This document shows, piece after piece, positions 25,316-34,314 of a stretch of DNA of 37,868 nt. The notes below the pieces were generated by a model. That model did no database searches. It was not told where the DNA came from and worked only from the letters and a program-made list of their open reading frames with translations. The stretch is from assembly GCA_903871805.1 (NCBI GenBank), contig CAIQIE010000313.1, forward strand, positions 1 through 37,868. The letters are read 5' to 3'. Position numbers and translations under genes: made by a program. The DNA comes from an uncultured Planctomycetaceae bacterium. GTDB taxonomy: Bacteria; Planctomycetota; Planctomycetia; Planctomycetales; Planctomycetaceae. The stretch's first letter is position 1; every line of letters starts with the position of its first letter.

Positions 25316-26998
25316 TCAATTGCGTTCTTTATTACGATCGGGCGCTCCGGCCGGACGCCGCCTTCGACGTGGCTGCGGACGATCGGTTGCAGTACCTTCC
25401 TTGTCTCGCTCACGCTGGAAAATACCTTCACCAAAATCCACTTCGGAAGGCCTTTGCCCCGCCGGTCGATCCCGGAACTGTCGTGGTGGAAAGCCTGGCG
25501 GCCTCTCGCTTCGACCGGCTTCCGGTCTCTGGCGTCCTTGCGATCCCTGTTCTGGCCGAACTCGTGGTCTTCCACCAGTGCTGCCTGACCCTGCTGGCCG
25601 GCCTGCCGGGCCTCGTTCCCGATTTCCTTCAGGTCGCCTTGATGGGCCGGAAGCTGGATCCTGTCTACGTCGGGCTTCGTGCCCGTGAAACCGTCTGGCT
25701 CCGGAATCACTGGTTTCAGGCTGCGCTGACGAACGCGAAGATCTGTCAGACGGACCATCATTGCTGCGTCCACGACTTCGCGGGCCCCCCTGGCGTCGCT
25801 CACGGCTGTCGTCCCTTGAGCCTTCACCAGAATGGGACGAACTGTCCGACTGGAAGCTGGCAATGTCTATTCCCTCGAGCGATTGCTGAGGAATCGTGAA
25901 GCCAATCAGTTTCTCAATGCTTTTCAGCATCCTGCGCTCTTCGGGATCACACAGTGACACGGCAATTCCGGTCGCTCCTGCCCGACCCGATCGTCCGATG
26001 CGATGAACGTAGGTTTCTTCTTCGGTTGGCATGTCGTGATTAAAGACATGGGAAACCTGATCCACGTCAATTCCACGGGACGCAATATCCGTGGCGACAA
26101 GAATCGGAGGTTGAGTGCTTTTGAATTCTTCCAGAATTCGCTGACGCCTGTTTTGGCTTTTATTGGCGTGAATCGCTTCTGAGCGAAGTCCAGCCTGATT
26201 CAAATGCCTGACAATTCTGTCAGCTCCATGTTTGGTGCGGCTGAAGACGATCGTTCGGGATGGTGCCATCCGCTGTATCAATTCGATGAGTAATCGAGTT
26301 TTTTGTTTCTGCGGTACGATGCAGACGGTTTGCTGCACAAGCTCCGTGGTTTTCCTGCGTGGTTCGATTGAGATGCTGACGGGGTCGTGCAGCATGGAAT
26401 CAGCGAGCTCACGTATTTCCGGCTTCATCGTTGCCGAAAACATCAGGGTCTGCCGCTTCTTGGGGATTTTTTGAAGAATTCGTCGAATGGCCGGAAAGAA
26501 TCCCATGTCAAGCATGCGGTCGGCTTCGTCAAGCACGAGCACCTTGAGACCCTCAAGATTGACATAGCCCTGTTGCATCAGGTCAAGCAGCCGGCCGGGA
26601 GTCGCAACAACGATGTCCACGCCCGCCTTCAAGGCACGTACCTGCGGTTGTTGTCCAACACCGCCGTACATTGTCGCCACGCGTACGGAGGCAAAAGCCC
26701 CGTAGTTCATGAAACTTTCATGAATCTGAATGGCCAGTTCTCTTGTGCTGGCCAGCACAAGCACCTGAATCCGACGAGGACCTGCAGATCTTCGGTCAGC
26801 GGAAAGGTGAATTTGATGCAGGAGCGGCAGCGCGAAGGCAGCCGTCTTCCCCGTTCCGGTTTGAGCAATGCCGACAACGTCTCGGCCGGATAGCACGGCC
26901 GGAATGGCTTGCTGCTGAATAGGTGTAGGAGTGCTGTAGCCTTCCTGAGCGACAGCGCGCACCAGCGGCTCAACGAGCCCGAAGTCTCTGAATGTCAT
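25316..26998 (-). CDS. DEAD-box RNA helicase (RhlE-like) with Arg/Gly-rich C-terminal tail
   Basis: ATP-dependent RNA helicase of 560 residues. The start at ATG 26998 gives the classical beginning MTFRDFGLVEPLV; a 9-residue longer form from 27025 would start inside a hairpin loop. The motifs are Q motif TPTPIQQQAIP, Walker A AQTGTGKT (Lys51), ASTRELAIQI, TPGRLLD, VLDEADRMLDMGFF, SATMKPEI, ATDIASRGIDV and HRIGRSGRAG. The RMLDMGF signature and short core place it near RhlE. Residues about 385-560 are a disordered Arg/Gly/Ser/Pro-rich tail ending RRRRRPAGAPDRNKERN, likely an RNA-contact region. The second helicase gene lies 300 bases downstream on the same strand. RhlE-type proteins act in ribosome maturation and RNA decay. 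Confidence 0.95.
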   Translation of the reverse strand: MTFRDFGLVEPLVRAVAQEGYSTPTPIQQQAIPAVLSGRDVVGIAQTGTGKTAAFALPLLHQIHLSADRRSAGPRRIQVLVLASTRELAIQIHESFMNYGAFASVRVATMYGGVGQQPQVRALKAGVDIVVATPGRLLDLMQQGYVNLEGLKVLVLDEADRMLDMGFFPAIRRILQKIPKKRQTLMFSATMKPEIRELADSMLHDPVSISIEPRRKTTELVQQTVCIVPQKQKTRLLIELIQRMAPSRTIVFSRTKHGADRIVRHLNQAGLRSEAIHANKSQNRRQRILEEFKSTQPPILVATDIASRGIDVDQVSHVFNHDMPTEEETYVHRIGRSGRAGATGIAVSLCDPEERRMLKSIEKLIGFTIPQQSLEGIDIASFQSDSSSHSGEGSRDDSRERRQGGPRSRGRSNDGPSDRSSRSSAQPETSDSGARRFHGHEARRRQDPASGPSRRPEGNRERGPAGRPAGSGSTGGRPRVRPEQGSQGRQRPEAGRSERPPGFPPRQFRDRPAGQRPSEVDFGEGIFQRERDKEGTATDRPQPRRRRRPAGAPDRNKERN

Positions 26999-26999
26999 A

Positions 27000-27037
27000 A
27001 CGGTCCCTGGGTCAAAGTAAAACATTCCCAGGACCGT
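27000..27037 (-). promoter_or_regulatory. 11-bp hairpin directly in front of the RhlE-like start codon
   Basis: ACGGTCCCTGGG (27000-27011) and CCCAGGACCGT (27027-27037) form an 11-bp stem with one bulged C and a 15-base loop. In the mRNA the stem ends one base before the ATG at 26998, and its 3' arm holds the only purine-rich ribosome-site candidate (CCAGGGACC). The alternative in-frame ATG (27025) is in the loop. A translation-controlling stem, thermosensor or autoregulatory site is possible. Confidence 0.55.
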
Positions 27038-27477
27038 ATGCTGTGAAACCGCAGAAAAATTACGGTTTCTGTCACGCTTGGAACTGGCAGTCGTTCAGCG
27101 GCTTTCCGCAAACGAAACTGAATGCTTTTGCAGGTATGGTCGACACCCCGTGAGCGATCAACGATGACAAATGCGATGCACCGAAGAAACGACGCTTACA
27201 GTCCTGGTGGACACCTGAACCTGCTCTTCGCCCAGTATAGCAGAGAATTTTCAAAGTTACAGCCGAATTCATGTCTGGACATTATTTCAGGCAAAATGTC
27301 CGAAAGATCGGATTTTGTTGATCCTGATTCCAATTTGCATCACTTGCCGCCCTTCAGGGATATAGTAACTGCAAGGCGGCTCGCCAACAAAGCGGCAGGC
27401 ATCCACGCATTTGTTTACCGATTTCATTCCAACTACAATCCGCTTCCGCACAACCTGCCTTCGCTGGATCGCTCTTT
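27038..27477. other. Divergent intergenic region (about 440 bases)
   Basis: This lies between the RhlE-like gene (minus) and the UvrD-like gene (plus) and should contain both promoters. No gene is supported; the frame 27122-27526 overlaps the UvrD-like start and looks spurious. A 7-bp inverted repeat (GGACATT / AATGTCC, 27277-27301) and a TATAGT box near 27361-27366 were seen, without a matching -35 element. Confidence 0.4.
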
Positions 27478-29574
27478 ATGTCTGAATCAGTCGTTCCGCA
27501 GATACCTGCGTTCCTGCAGCCTCTGAATTCGCAGCAACGGATGGCTGTCATGCACAGCGAATCCCCGCTGCTGATCATTGCAGGAGCAGGCACCGGGAAA
27601 ACAACGACGCTGGCCAATCGTGTCGCATGGCAAATTGCCTCTGGTGTCGACCCGTCACGAGTCCTGATGCTGACGTTCACGCGACGCGCAGCTGCAGAAA
27701 TGCTGCGCAGAGTCGAATCGATTCTGCTGCAACTGGATCCAGCAACCGTCAAGGATCCGTCCGTTTGTCAGCGGTCGGCCATTCGACGCATTCGTGGCGG
27801 AACATTTCATTCGGTTTCCACCAACCTGCTGCGACGCCATGGTCACCTGATTGGGCTGCATCCGGATTTCACAATCCTTGATCGCGGTGATTCCGAAGAT
27901 CTCATGAATCTGGCTCGCACGCAACTCAATCTGCCCAAATCCGCAAACCGCTTTCCTCTCAAAGCCACCTGCCTCGATATCTACAGCCGCTGTGTCAACA
28001 CTCAGTGTTCACTTGAGCATGTTCTTCAGAAGTGGTTTCCCTGGTGTGTTGAACATCAGGAACAACTTGGAAAGCTGTTCAGTATCTTCACGGAAACCAA
28101 GGAAAAGCAAAGGGTTCTGGACTTTGATGACCTGCTGCTGTTCTGGAACGCCCTGGTGGCAGATCCGACGGCCGGTGCTGTTGTGCGAAGTCAGTTCAGC
28201 CGCATCATGGTTGACGAGTATCAGGATACGAATGTGCTTCAGGCCGAGATTCTGAAAAATCTCTGCCCGGATGGCACTGGTCTGACCGCCGTCGGCGATG
28301 ACGCTCAGTCCATTTACTCGTTTCGCGCTGCCACTGTGCGAAACATCCTTGACTTTCCTGAACAGTACCCCAATTCCGCTTTGATCCCTCTGGAGCAGAA
28401 TTATCGCAGTACCCCAAGTATCCTGGGGGTCACCAATCGTGTGATTGCCGAGGCGGCCGAACGCCACCGAAAAGAACTCTGGTCCTCCCGCGCTGATAGC
28501 TCAAAACCGCAACTTGTGACCTGCGCTGATGAAGATGCTCAGAGTGAATATGTTATCGACCGCATTCTGGAACGGCGTGAAAAAGGCGTGGCACTAAAAC
28601 AGCAGGCCGTACTTTTCCGAGCGTCCCATCACAGCATGGCCCTGGAAGCGGAGCTTGGACGGCGAAACATCCCCTTCGTGAAGTACGGAGGCCTGCGGTT
28701 CCTGGAAACTGCGCACGTCAAAGACCTCATTTCCTTCCTCAGACTTGCCGAAAATCCACTGGATACTGTGGCTGGTTTCCGAGTGCTTGTGCTGCTGCCG
28801 GGAATTGGGCAGGCAAAGGCTTCCACACTGCTGGATACGCTGCGCGGTGCTGGTGGTCAATTCGATGCATGGGAATCCTGGACTCCACCGAACTCCGTCC
28901 GCGATCTGTGGCCGCAACTCCTTCAACTGCTTCGGCAGCTGCAGGGGAGAAGCCGGGATTCTGAAGCCAGTGTGTCGGCAGATATCTACGCCGTTCGCTC
29001 GTATTACACACCGTTGCTGGAGTCGGCTTACGATAATGCCGCAGCACGCGTCAATGATCTCAAACAGCTTGAGTCCATTGCCGCAAGGTACCAGTCGCGC
29101 AGCGAGTTCCTGTCAGAAATGGCTCTGGATCCACCTACGTCCACTCAGGAACTTCCCGCCGATCCCTTCCTGGACGAAGACTATCTGGTCCTCAGCACGA
29201 TTCATTCCGCCAAAGGACTCGAGTGGGACTCGGTCTTTGTCATTCATGCGGCAGACGGCAATATTCCTGCGGATATGGCGACCGGCAGTGCTGAAGAAAT
29301 TGAGGAAGAACGCAGACTGTTCTATGTGGCGATGACGCGGGCGAAAAATCACCTGACCGTGATGCGACCGGAACGCTATTACTTCCACAACCGCCATCGC
29401 AGTGATCAGCATTCACTCAGCAAAGTCACCCGATTCCTGACACCCGCCGTTCAGGCTCTGATGGATCACGTTTCGCATGGCCTGCCGCAGGGAGCGGAAA
29501 ATCGCGGCTCCTCAAATCTGATCCAGGGGGATACGTCCGAAATTCGACGTCGAATCTCAAAACTCTGGGGCTGA
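27478..29574 (+). CDS. UvrD/PcrA/Rep-type superfamily 1 DNA helicase
   Basis: A 3'-5' DNA helicase of 698 residues, the usual size of PcrA/Rep. The motifs in order are Q motif LNSQQRMAV, Walker A GAGTGKTTTL (Lys41), LTFTRRAAAEM, Walker B VDEYQDT (Asp246-Glu247), GDDAQSIYSFR, LEQNYRS, TIHSAKGLEWD (about 574-583) and VI ERRLFYVAMTRAK. Such enzymes act in mismatch or nucleotide excision repair and in clearing replication forks. Assigning it as uvrD, pcrA or rep is not safe from motifs alone. The start codon has no good Shine-Dalgarno. The stop lies only 3 bases from that of the convergent ATP-grasp gene. Confidence 0.95.
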   Translation: MSESVVPQIPAFLQPLNSQQRMAVMHSESPLLIIAGAGTGKTTTLANRVAWQIASGVDPSRVLMLTFTRRAAAEMLRRVESILLQLDPATVKDPSVCQRSAIRRIRGGTFHSVSTNLLRRHGHLIGLHPDFTILDRGDSEDLMNLARTQLNLPKSANRFPLKATCLDIYSRCVNTQCSLEHVLQKWFPWCVEHQEQLGKLFSIFTETKEKQRVLDFDDLLLFWNALVADPTAGAVVRSQFSRIMVDEYQDTNVLQAEILKNLCPDGTGLTAVGDDAQSIYSFRAATVRNILDFPEQYPNSALIPLEQNYRSTPSILGVTNRVIAEAAERHRKELWSSRADSSKPQLVTCADEDAQSEYVIDRILERREKGVALKQQAVLFRASHHSMALEAELGRRNIPFVKYGGLRFLETAHVKDLISFLRLAENPLDTVAGFRVLVLLPGIGQAKASTLLDTLRGAGGQFDAWESWTPPNSVRDLWPQLLQLLRQLQGRSRDSEASVSADIYAVRSYYTPLLESAYDNAAARVNDLKQLESIAARYQSRSEFLSEMALDPPTSTQELPADPFLDEDYLVLSTIHSAKGLEWDSVFVIHAADGNIPADMATGSAEEIEEERRLFYVAMTRAKNHLTVMRPERYYFHNRHRSDQHSLSKVTRFLTPAVQALMDHVSHGLPQGAENRGSSNLIQGDTSEIRRRISKLWG

Positions 29575-29577
29575 AAA

Positions 29578-30744
29578 TCACGCCCACGCATCAGCAGACG
29601 CGGTACCTGTCAGGCAGCGACCATCTGCAAGGAAATCGACAGGCTGCGGATGCCATTCAGGCTGCGCAGGACAGGCCTGCTGAAGCAGCCATGCGGCCAG
29701 ATTCTGCCTCGCTGCATGGCGATAGCCGACATAGCTGGTGCAGAGCCGCGGGTTGACTTCAATGATTGTCGCCTGCAGCCCCCTCTGACAGTCCCTGTAC
29801 ACACACATGTCGGCGCCCAGCCAGCCAGAAAACGGACCGATGGCGTTTGCCAGTGCCAGGGCCATTGGTGCTATCGCCGCGGCATGCTCTGCATCACAGG
29901 GCACTTTGCCCCCGCGATAGCGCAGCGCTGACTCTTCCATTTCAATCGTCTGGTTCCCCGCCGGAAGAATGATCGGGGGCCGATTAACACCACCGCCGAT
30001 CAGGCTGACCGAACAGGCCGTTCCGCGAACATAGGGCTGACAGACCCAACCACTTTCAGGTAAGGGTGAGGACTGCCGAGACATTCTTTTTGCTGTATGG
30101 AATGTCTGCGGCGTCATCGGGATCAATCGCACATTTTCACACCCCACGCCGTCTCGCGGCTTGATGACCGCCATGCAGTCCTCGCGGCCATCTTCACACT
30201 CTGTGTTCTGCGCCGCAGCATCCATTTCACGCACTGAAGACAGGCTGGCTGCGGCCTGCTCGCTCAGAGCGAATGTTTCCGGCGTGGGCAGCTGATGACG
30301 CTGCAGCCAATGAGCGGTTTCGAGCTTGTCGGAAAACGTCGCCGCCAGCTGCCACGGGAGATTCAGGCTGACAGTTCCTGTCCAGATATCACTTTGTACG
30401 ACCTGCAGTCGTCTGACAAGTGTCCCGGCGGATTCCGGCGCAATGATCATGACGGCGTCGACAGTAGCCGGCTCTGGCTCTGGATTTTCCAGCCAGCGCT
30501 GAACGGAACGCTGATTGCTAAAAACACGAACATTCGGCGACAGGCTCATCTGCGTTTTTAGCAGCGAGACGGCCGAACAGGACAGCAACAGCGAAATGCT
30601 GAGATCCGGGAGCTTTGCGGCATCCGCCAGCAATGCCGACACCATGGCTGCGGCTTCATTTCTGAGCGAGGCGGTCGCCTGATCCCACGCCTCGGTACAC
30701 GCCAGCAGTTCTTCGATAATCAGAATGCTGCGAATGCGGCCCAC
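29578..30744 (-). CDS. ATP-grasp ligase, MfnD/ORF17-like
   Basis: A 388-residue protein with an ATP-grasp fold, joining a carboxylate to an amine through an acyl phosphate. After a variable N-terminal domain (SLRNEAAAMVSALLADAAKL) come DKLETAHWLQRHQLPTPETF, the nucleotide-binding CMAVIKPRDGVGCENV, the lid QPYVRGTACSVSLIGG, and the metal/phosphate motif FSGWLGADMCV followed by IIEVNPRLCTSYVGYRHA. The EVNPRL-TSYVG ending is the pattern I know from tyramine-glutamate ligase MfnD and the ORF17 proteins of tetrahydromethanopterin-linked C1 gene clusters, which planctomycetes share with methylotrophs. That function is inferred; no other C1 gene is in the window. It lies 8 bases after the methyltransferase gene, so they form an operon. 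Confidence 0.82.
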   Translation of the reverse strand: MGRIRSILIIEELLACTEAWDQATASLRNEAAAMVSALLADAAKLPDLSISLLLSCSAVSLLKTQMSLSPNVRVFSNQRSVQRWLENPEPEPATVDAVMIIAPESAGTLVRRLQVVQSDIWTGTVSLNLPWQLAATFSDKLETAHWLQRHQLPTPETFALSEQAAASLSSVREMDAAAQNTECEDGREDCMAVIKPRDGVGCENVRLIPMTPQTFHTAKRMSRQSSPLPESGWVCQPYVRGTACSVSLIGGGVNRPPIILPAGNQTIEMEESALRYRGGKVPCDAEHAAAIAPMALALANAIGPFSGWLGADMCVYRDCQRGLQATIIEVNPRLCTSYVGYRHAARQNLAAWLLQQACPAQPEWHPQPVDFLADGRCLTGTASADAWA

Positions 30745-30752
30745 AGGACGCC

Positions 30753-31883
30753 CTACCCTTTCTGGACGGCGGTGAACACGGTGTACTCGCCTAACTTATG
30801 GGCCTGAACATTATTGAACAGCTGCTTCATACGAGCCTCCTGCCATTCCACGGGTTTTGTGACAATATGGATTCGACCACCCGGCCGCAGTGATTTTTTT
30901 GCGGTTTGCAGAAAGAGCTCGGCAATTCGAAAGTCGGAATAATACGGGGGATTGCCAAGCAGCAGGTCCCATGTGCCCGGTTCCGGGACGGCGCCTTCGG
31001 ATGTCAGCAGAGTCTTAATGCGTGTGTTGCCATTCAGGGCTGCTGTCTGAGCCGTGCACTGGACGGCTCGGGCATCACTGTCAACGGCCAGAAGTTCAGC
31101 GTCGGGAAAGCTGGTCGCCGCTGCAATGGAAACAGCACCGCACCCGGCCCCCATCTCGACGATTTTTCGGGGGGCAGGACCAGTCACCGCGGCCGGGTCT
31201 GTCAGCAGCAGCAGCGAGCGAATCAAGGCCCTCGCGCCACCGTCAAGCTTTCGGTGACTGAAGACCCCGGGACGGCTCTCGCACGTCAGGACCTGATCCT
31301 GATGACGAATGCTGAAGCGGGCTCGGAAGCCCCGAGTTTTTTTGATTGGTTGTGCGCGTGTGGCGATGAAAAGCACTCCATGGGCTGACTTACGGATCTC
31401 CACGGTTGCGTACAGGGCCTTCAGTTGCGATTCCAGCCATTTTCCCTTGAGATTGTTGGTGGAGACGAAGAGCTTGCCACCGGGCTGGAGACGTGCGTGC
31501 AACGTCTGAAACATTTCCTGAGCGACCTCTGAGGAATCGCCGGTCAGCGTTGGAAACACCGCACAATTATACGTCTGTTCCGGGGGATCGGCAGCACAGG
31601 TGATGTGGATCTGCCGGGTTCCAGCAGATGCGTCCGCATCGTGAAAGCTATGCAGCGTGCGGCTGAAAAAATGCTCGGGGGTGAAAAAGGTGAAACTGAG
31701 ATCTTTACGGGCTTCGCGGAGTGCTGTAGCCAGTGTGGTTCCATGCATCAGAACGGTCAGCACCTCCGGACCACTCAACTGAGAAGCACAGTCCAGAATC
31801 AGTCGATCGGACCAGGATTTCAGAGGACGGGAGGGGGTCGGTTTGCTGCCTGAGTTGCCAGTCTGTCGGCGCGAGGATTTCAT
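30753..31883 (-). CDS. RsmC/RlmG-like class I methyltransferase
   Basis: SAM-dependent methyltransferase of 376 residues, the size and two-domain form of RsmC/RlmG, which methylate guanine N2 in 16S or 23S rRNA. The N-terminal half is a degenerate methyltransferase-like domain (CAVFPTLTGDSSEVAQEMF, ARLQPGGKLFVSTNN). The C-terminal half has motif I IVEMGAGCGAVSIAAA, acidic loop LAVDSDARAV, and the catalytic NPPY in LLLGNPPYYSDF, typical for amino-group methylation. ATG at 31883 is chosen; an upstream TTG (31910) would add nine residues. It is the first gene of a two-gene operon with the ATP-grasp ligase. The specific target nucleotide is not assignable. Confidence 0.88.
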   Translation of the reverse strand: MKSSRRQTGNSGSKPTPSRPLKSWSDRLILDCASQLSGPEVLTVLMHGTTLATALREARKDLSFTFFTPEHFFSRTLHSFHDADASAGTRQIHITCAADPPEQTYNCAVFPTLTGDSSEVAQEMFQTLHARLQPGGKLFVSTNNLKGKWLESQLKALYATVEIRKSAHGVLFIATRAQPIKKTRGFRARFSIRHQDQVLTCESRPGVFSHRKLDGGARALIRSLLLLTDPAAVTGPAPRKIVEMGAGCGAVSIAAATSFPDAELLAVDSDARAVQCTAQTAALNGNTRIKTLLTSEGAVPEPGTWDLLLGNPPYYSDFRIAELFLQTAKKSLRPGGRIHIVTKPVEWQEARMKQLFNNVQAHKLGEYTVFTAVQKG

Positions 31884-32005
31884 AATTGGACTTTTGAGTG
31901 CGATCAGCAAAGAGCCCGATCGCTCGGTTGCACCCGCTTGACGGGTCCTTGTTATGGAGCACGAAACAATCCGTGTCCGGAAGTATACAGAATCTCAGCG
32001 AGTGG

Positions 32006-34117
32006 TCATTTTAACGCTGGCTCCGGGAATGTGACTACGATCTGGCTTTCACCGCCATCCGTATTCAGCACCACGGGGATTTTCCAGAGTCCGGTTGCGA
32101 GGCGACACAAGCCAGCGCCGTCGGCTGAACAGTATCCATAAGACACCTGCAGGATCATTGTGGACTCACCAGGCTGGCCTGTCATTGGAAGTGTGAATTC
32201 CGCAACCTGGCCCTCACCTACCGCCGCTTCCTCCCGAATACCGAGGGCTTCTGCGGGAATCAACGTTTGTGTGCCCTCAGAAAAAATACTCCACGTCACG
32301 GGAAACATGTCGTTGCGTTTGTAGCCTTCCGGGATTTTGAGCTGCACAGAGAACTTCAGCGAGGCACCGACGGCCAGCTTTTGAGCAGGCAGCACGACCG
32401 CGTCGGCCAACTCCGGCAACTTTGCAGACGCGGCCGCTGCAGGTGGTGTGAGCCCGGTGATTTCCAGTACAGTTACGGTTTTGTCTGCCAGACCGGCCGT
32501 GAGAATTCGATGATTGTTGGTGTCTGCAATAAAGAGGCGACCGTCAGCAATAGAGAGGCCACCGGGTTCATTCAGTTGAGCTGGTGTAATTGCGATCCCC
32601 GGTTTTCCATCGCCAATCCATGATGTCACGGCGTTATCGGCAAGTGTCAGCTGCCGAATCCGATGGTTGTACGAGTCCGCGATGTACAGGGTGTTCCCGT
32701 CAATTGCGATCCCCAGTGGATGCTGAAAACGGGCGACGTCGCCAATTCCATCCTGATCGCCAAATGCGAACAGAGACTGGCCACGCGGCAGCTCTGATGT
32801 GCCGGCGAGCGTGGTGACTTCCCCCGTTGGATCCACTGGTACCTTGCGAATGGCAGACCCCTCGCTGTCGACGACATACAGAAACCTGCCTTCAGTATCC
32901 AGGACGATCTCCGATGGCTGGGCAAAAGCTGAGGTGGCGAGGGGACCGTTGGTGACGTCCTCCCGACCACTGCCCGCATAGACGCTGATGGAATCACTGC
33001 CAATTTTGTGTGACCAGATCTGATGGGGGCCGGCCATGGCGATGTACAGTGTTCCCTGAGCCGAGGCGATTGACCAGGGACTGTTTATGGGTGTTTCCAG
33101 CAGCAGACCACTGTCAGGAAGGCCCGGATTTCCCTGCCCACCAGTTCCTGCCAGAGTGGAAACAGTGCTGGTCTCCAGATTGATGCTGCGAATCAGATGG
33201 TTTTCCGTGTCAGCCACGTACAGCGTGTTTCCGACCAGGGCCGTTCCCTGCGGGCGCTGAAATTCGGCTTCCTGAAAACTGCCGTCCCTGCGCCCCGAAC
33301 GACCGCTTCCAATGACCGATTTCAATTCGCCAGTCAGGCTGGTGATGATGATGCGATTATGATTGCTGTCAGTGATGAACAGGCGTTGCCCGGCAGTATC
33401 TGCAAGTACCTTGCCAGGATACCTTAGTGCTGTCGGCTGAACTTTTGCCGATTCCATTTCAAAGACAATTGGCGTTTCGTTCAGCGTTCCTCGACTGCGA
33501 TGATAACGGATCAGTTGTCCAATCACGTTGTCCAGCAGTTCACGATGCCCTTCGCCACTTTGCGAGCCGCAGTAGTTGCCTTCGGGATCGATGAGCGAAA
33601 TTGTTGGCCATGCCCGCGTACCGAATTTTCTCCAGATCAGCATGTCGCTGTCATTCACAACAGGATGCTGTATCTCGTAACGCATGATGGCGTCTCGGAT
33701 GTTCTGCGAGTCTTTTTCGTTGTCGAACTTGGCCGAATGGACTCCGATCACCACCAGCTGGTCACCATACTTTTCTTCAAGATACTTCAAATCCGGTAGC
33801 ACATGCATGCAGTTAATGCAGCAGTAGGTCCAGAAGTCCAGCAGGACCACCTTTCCTTTTAGTTCTGCCAGATCAATCGGTCGGGCGGTATTCAGCCACT
33901 CGGTGCCACCGTCCAGAATTCCTGCGGGAACTTTAATGGCTTTCGGGAACGGATTCTCCGGTGCGGCCTCGTCCGGCTGACCAGCCGCGGGATTTTTCGG
34001 GGAAGCCGGGGAGGCAGAGTCCGGAGGATTCTGAAATGTGGCCGCCGCTGTCGTGCCATGACACAGGTACAGAAAACAGCACAGAGAAAACAGAACACGT
34101 GGCAGGAATTGGTTCAT
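32006..34117 (-). CDS. Exported thioredoxin-fold plus NHL beta-propeller protein (NHLRC2-like)
   Basis: A 703-residue protein. A signal peptide (1-25, VLFSLCCFLYLCHGTTAAA) precedes a Pro/Ala-rich spacer (26-58). The thioredoxin-like domain covers about 62-215, with FWTYCCINCMHVLPDL. The active site is CINC at Cys100-Cys103, preceded by Cys99, the same CCINC arrangement I know from animal NHLRC2. A cis-Pro loop follows (RAWPTISLID). An NHL-repeat beta-propeller spans about 225-550, with repeated ADTAGQRLFITDSNHNRI, LYVADTENHLIR, LYIADSYNHRIR and LFIADTNNHRI. A C-terminal beta domain occupies 560-703. A role in periplasmic thiol chemistry or envelope integrity is likely but unproven. It is followed upstream by a pcm-like gene on the same strand. 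Confidence 0.92.
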   Translation of the reverse strand: MNQFLPRVLFSLCCFLYLCHGTTAAATFQNPPDSASPASPKNPAAGQPDEAAPENPFPKAIKVPAGILDGGTEWLNTARPIDLAELKGKVVLLDFWTYCCINCMHVLPDLKYLEEKYGDQLVVIGVHSAKFDNEKDSQNIRDAIMRYEIQHPVVNDSDMLIWRKFGTRAWPTISLIDPEGNYCGSQSGEGHRELLDNVIGQLIRYHRSRGTLNETPIVFEMESAKVQPTALRYPGKVLADTAGQRLFITDSNHNRIIITSLTGELKSVIGSGRSGRRDGSFQEAEFQRPQGTALVGNTLYVADTENHLIRSINLETSTVSTLAGTGGQGNPGLPDSGLLLETPINSPWSIASAQGTLYIAMAGPHQIWSHKIGSDSISVYAGSGREDVTNGPLATSAFAQPSEIVLDTEGRFLYVVDSEGSAIRKVPVDPTGEVTTLAGTSELPRGQSLFAFGDQDGIGDVARFQHPLGIAIDGNTLYIADSYNHRIRQLTLADNAVTSWIGDGKPGIAITPAQLNEPGGLSIADGRLFIADTNNHRILTAGLADKTVTVLEITGLTPPAAAASAKLPELADAVVLPAQKLAVGASLKFSVQLKIPEGYKRNDMFPVTWSIFSEGTQTLIPAEALGIREEAAVGEGQVAEFTLPMTGQPGESTMILQVSYGYCSADGAGLCRLATGLWKIPVVLNTDGGESQIVVTFPEPALK

Positions 34118-34314
34118 GGGGAATTGTCCAGCGGCACAGAGGAATGCTGCGGTGGGAAACCGCTCGCCGTCTGCATCCGGATCAGTTCACCCATGCGGGG
34201 CACAGTCGCGAAGACACCAGACAGTGATGGTTCCAGAGTAGCAGGAGACATCAGAATCATGTGGAATCATACGGTGGCCCGTCGGAACATTGAAGCCACA
34301 CGGCCCCGACGGCT

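Noticed and set aside
27337-27366. Sigma-70 promoter TTGCAT...TATAGT before the UvrD-like gene
   Set aside because: The spacer is about 20 bases, too long for a confident promoter call.
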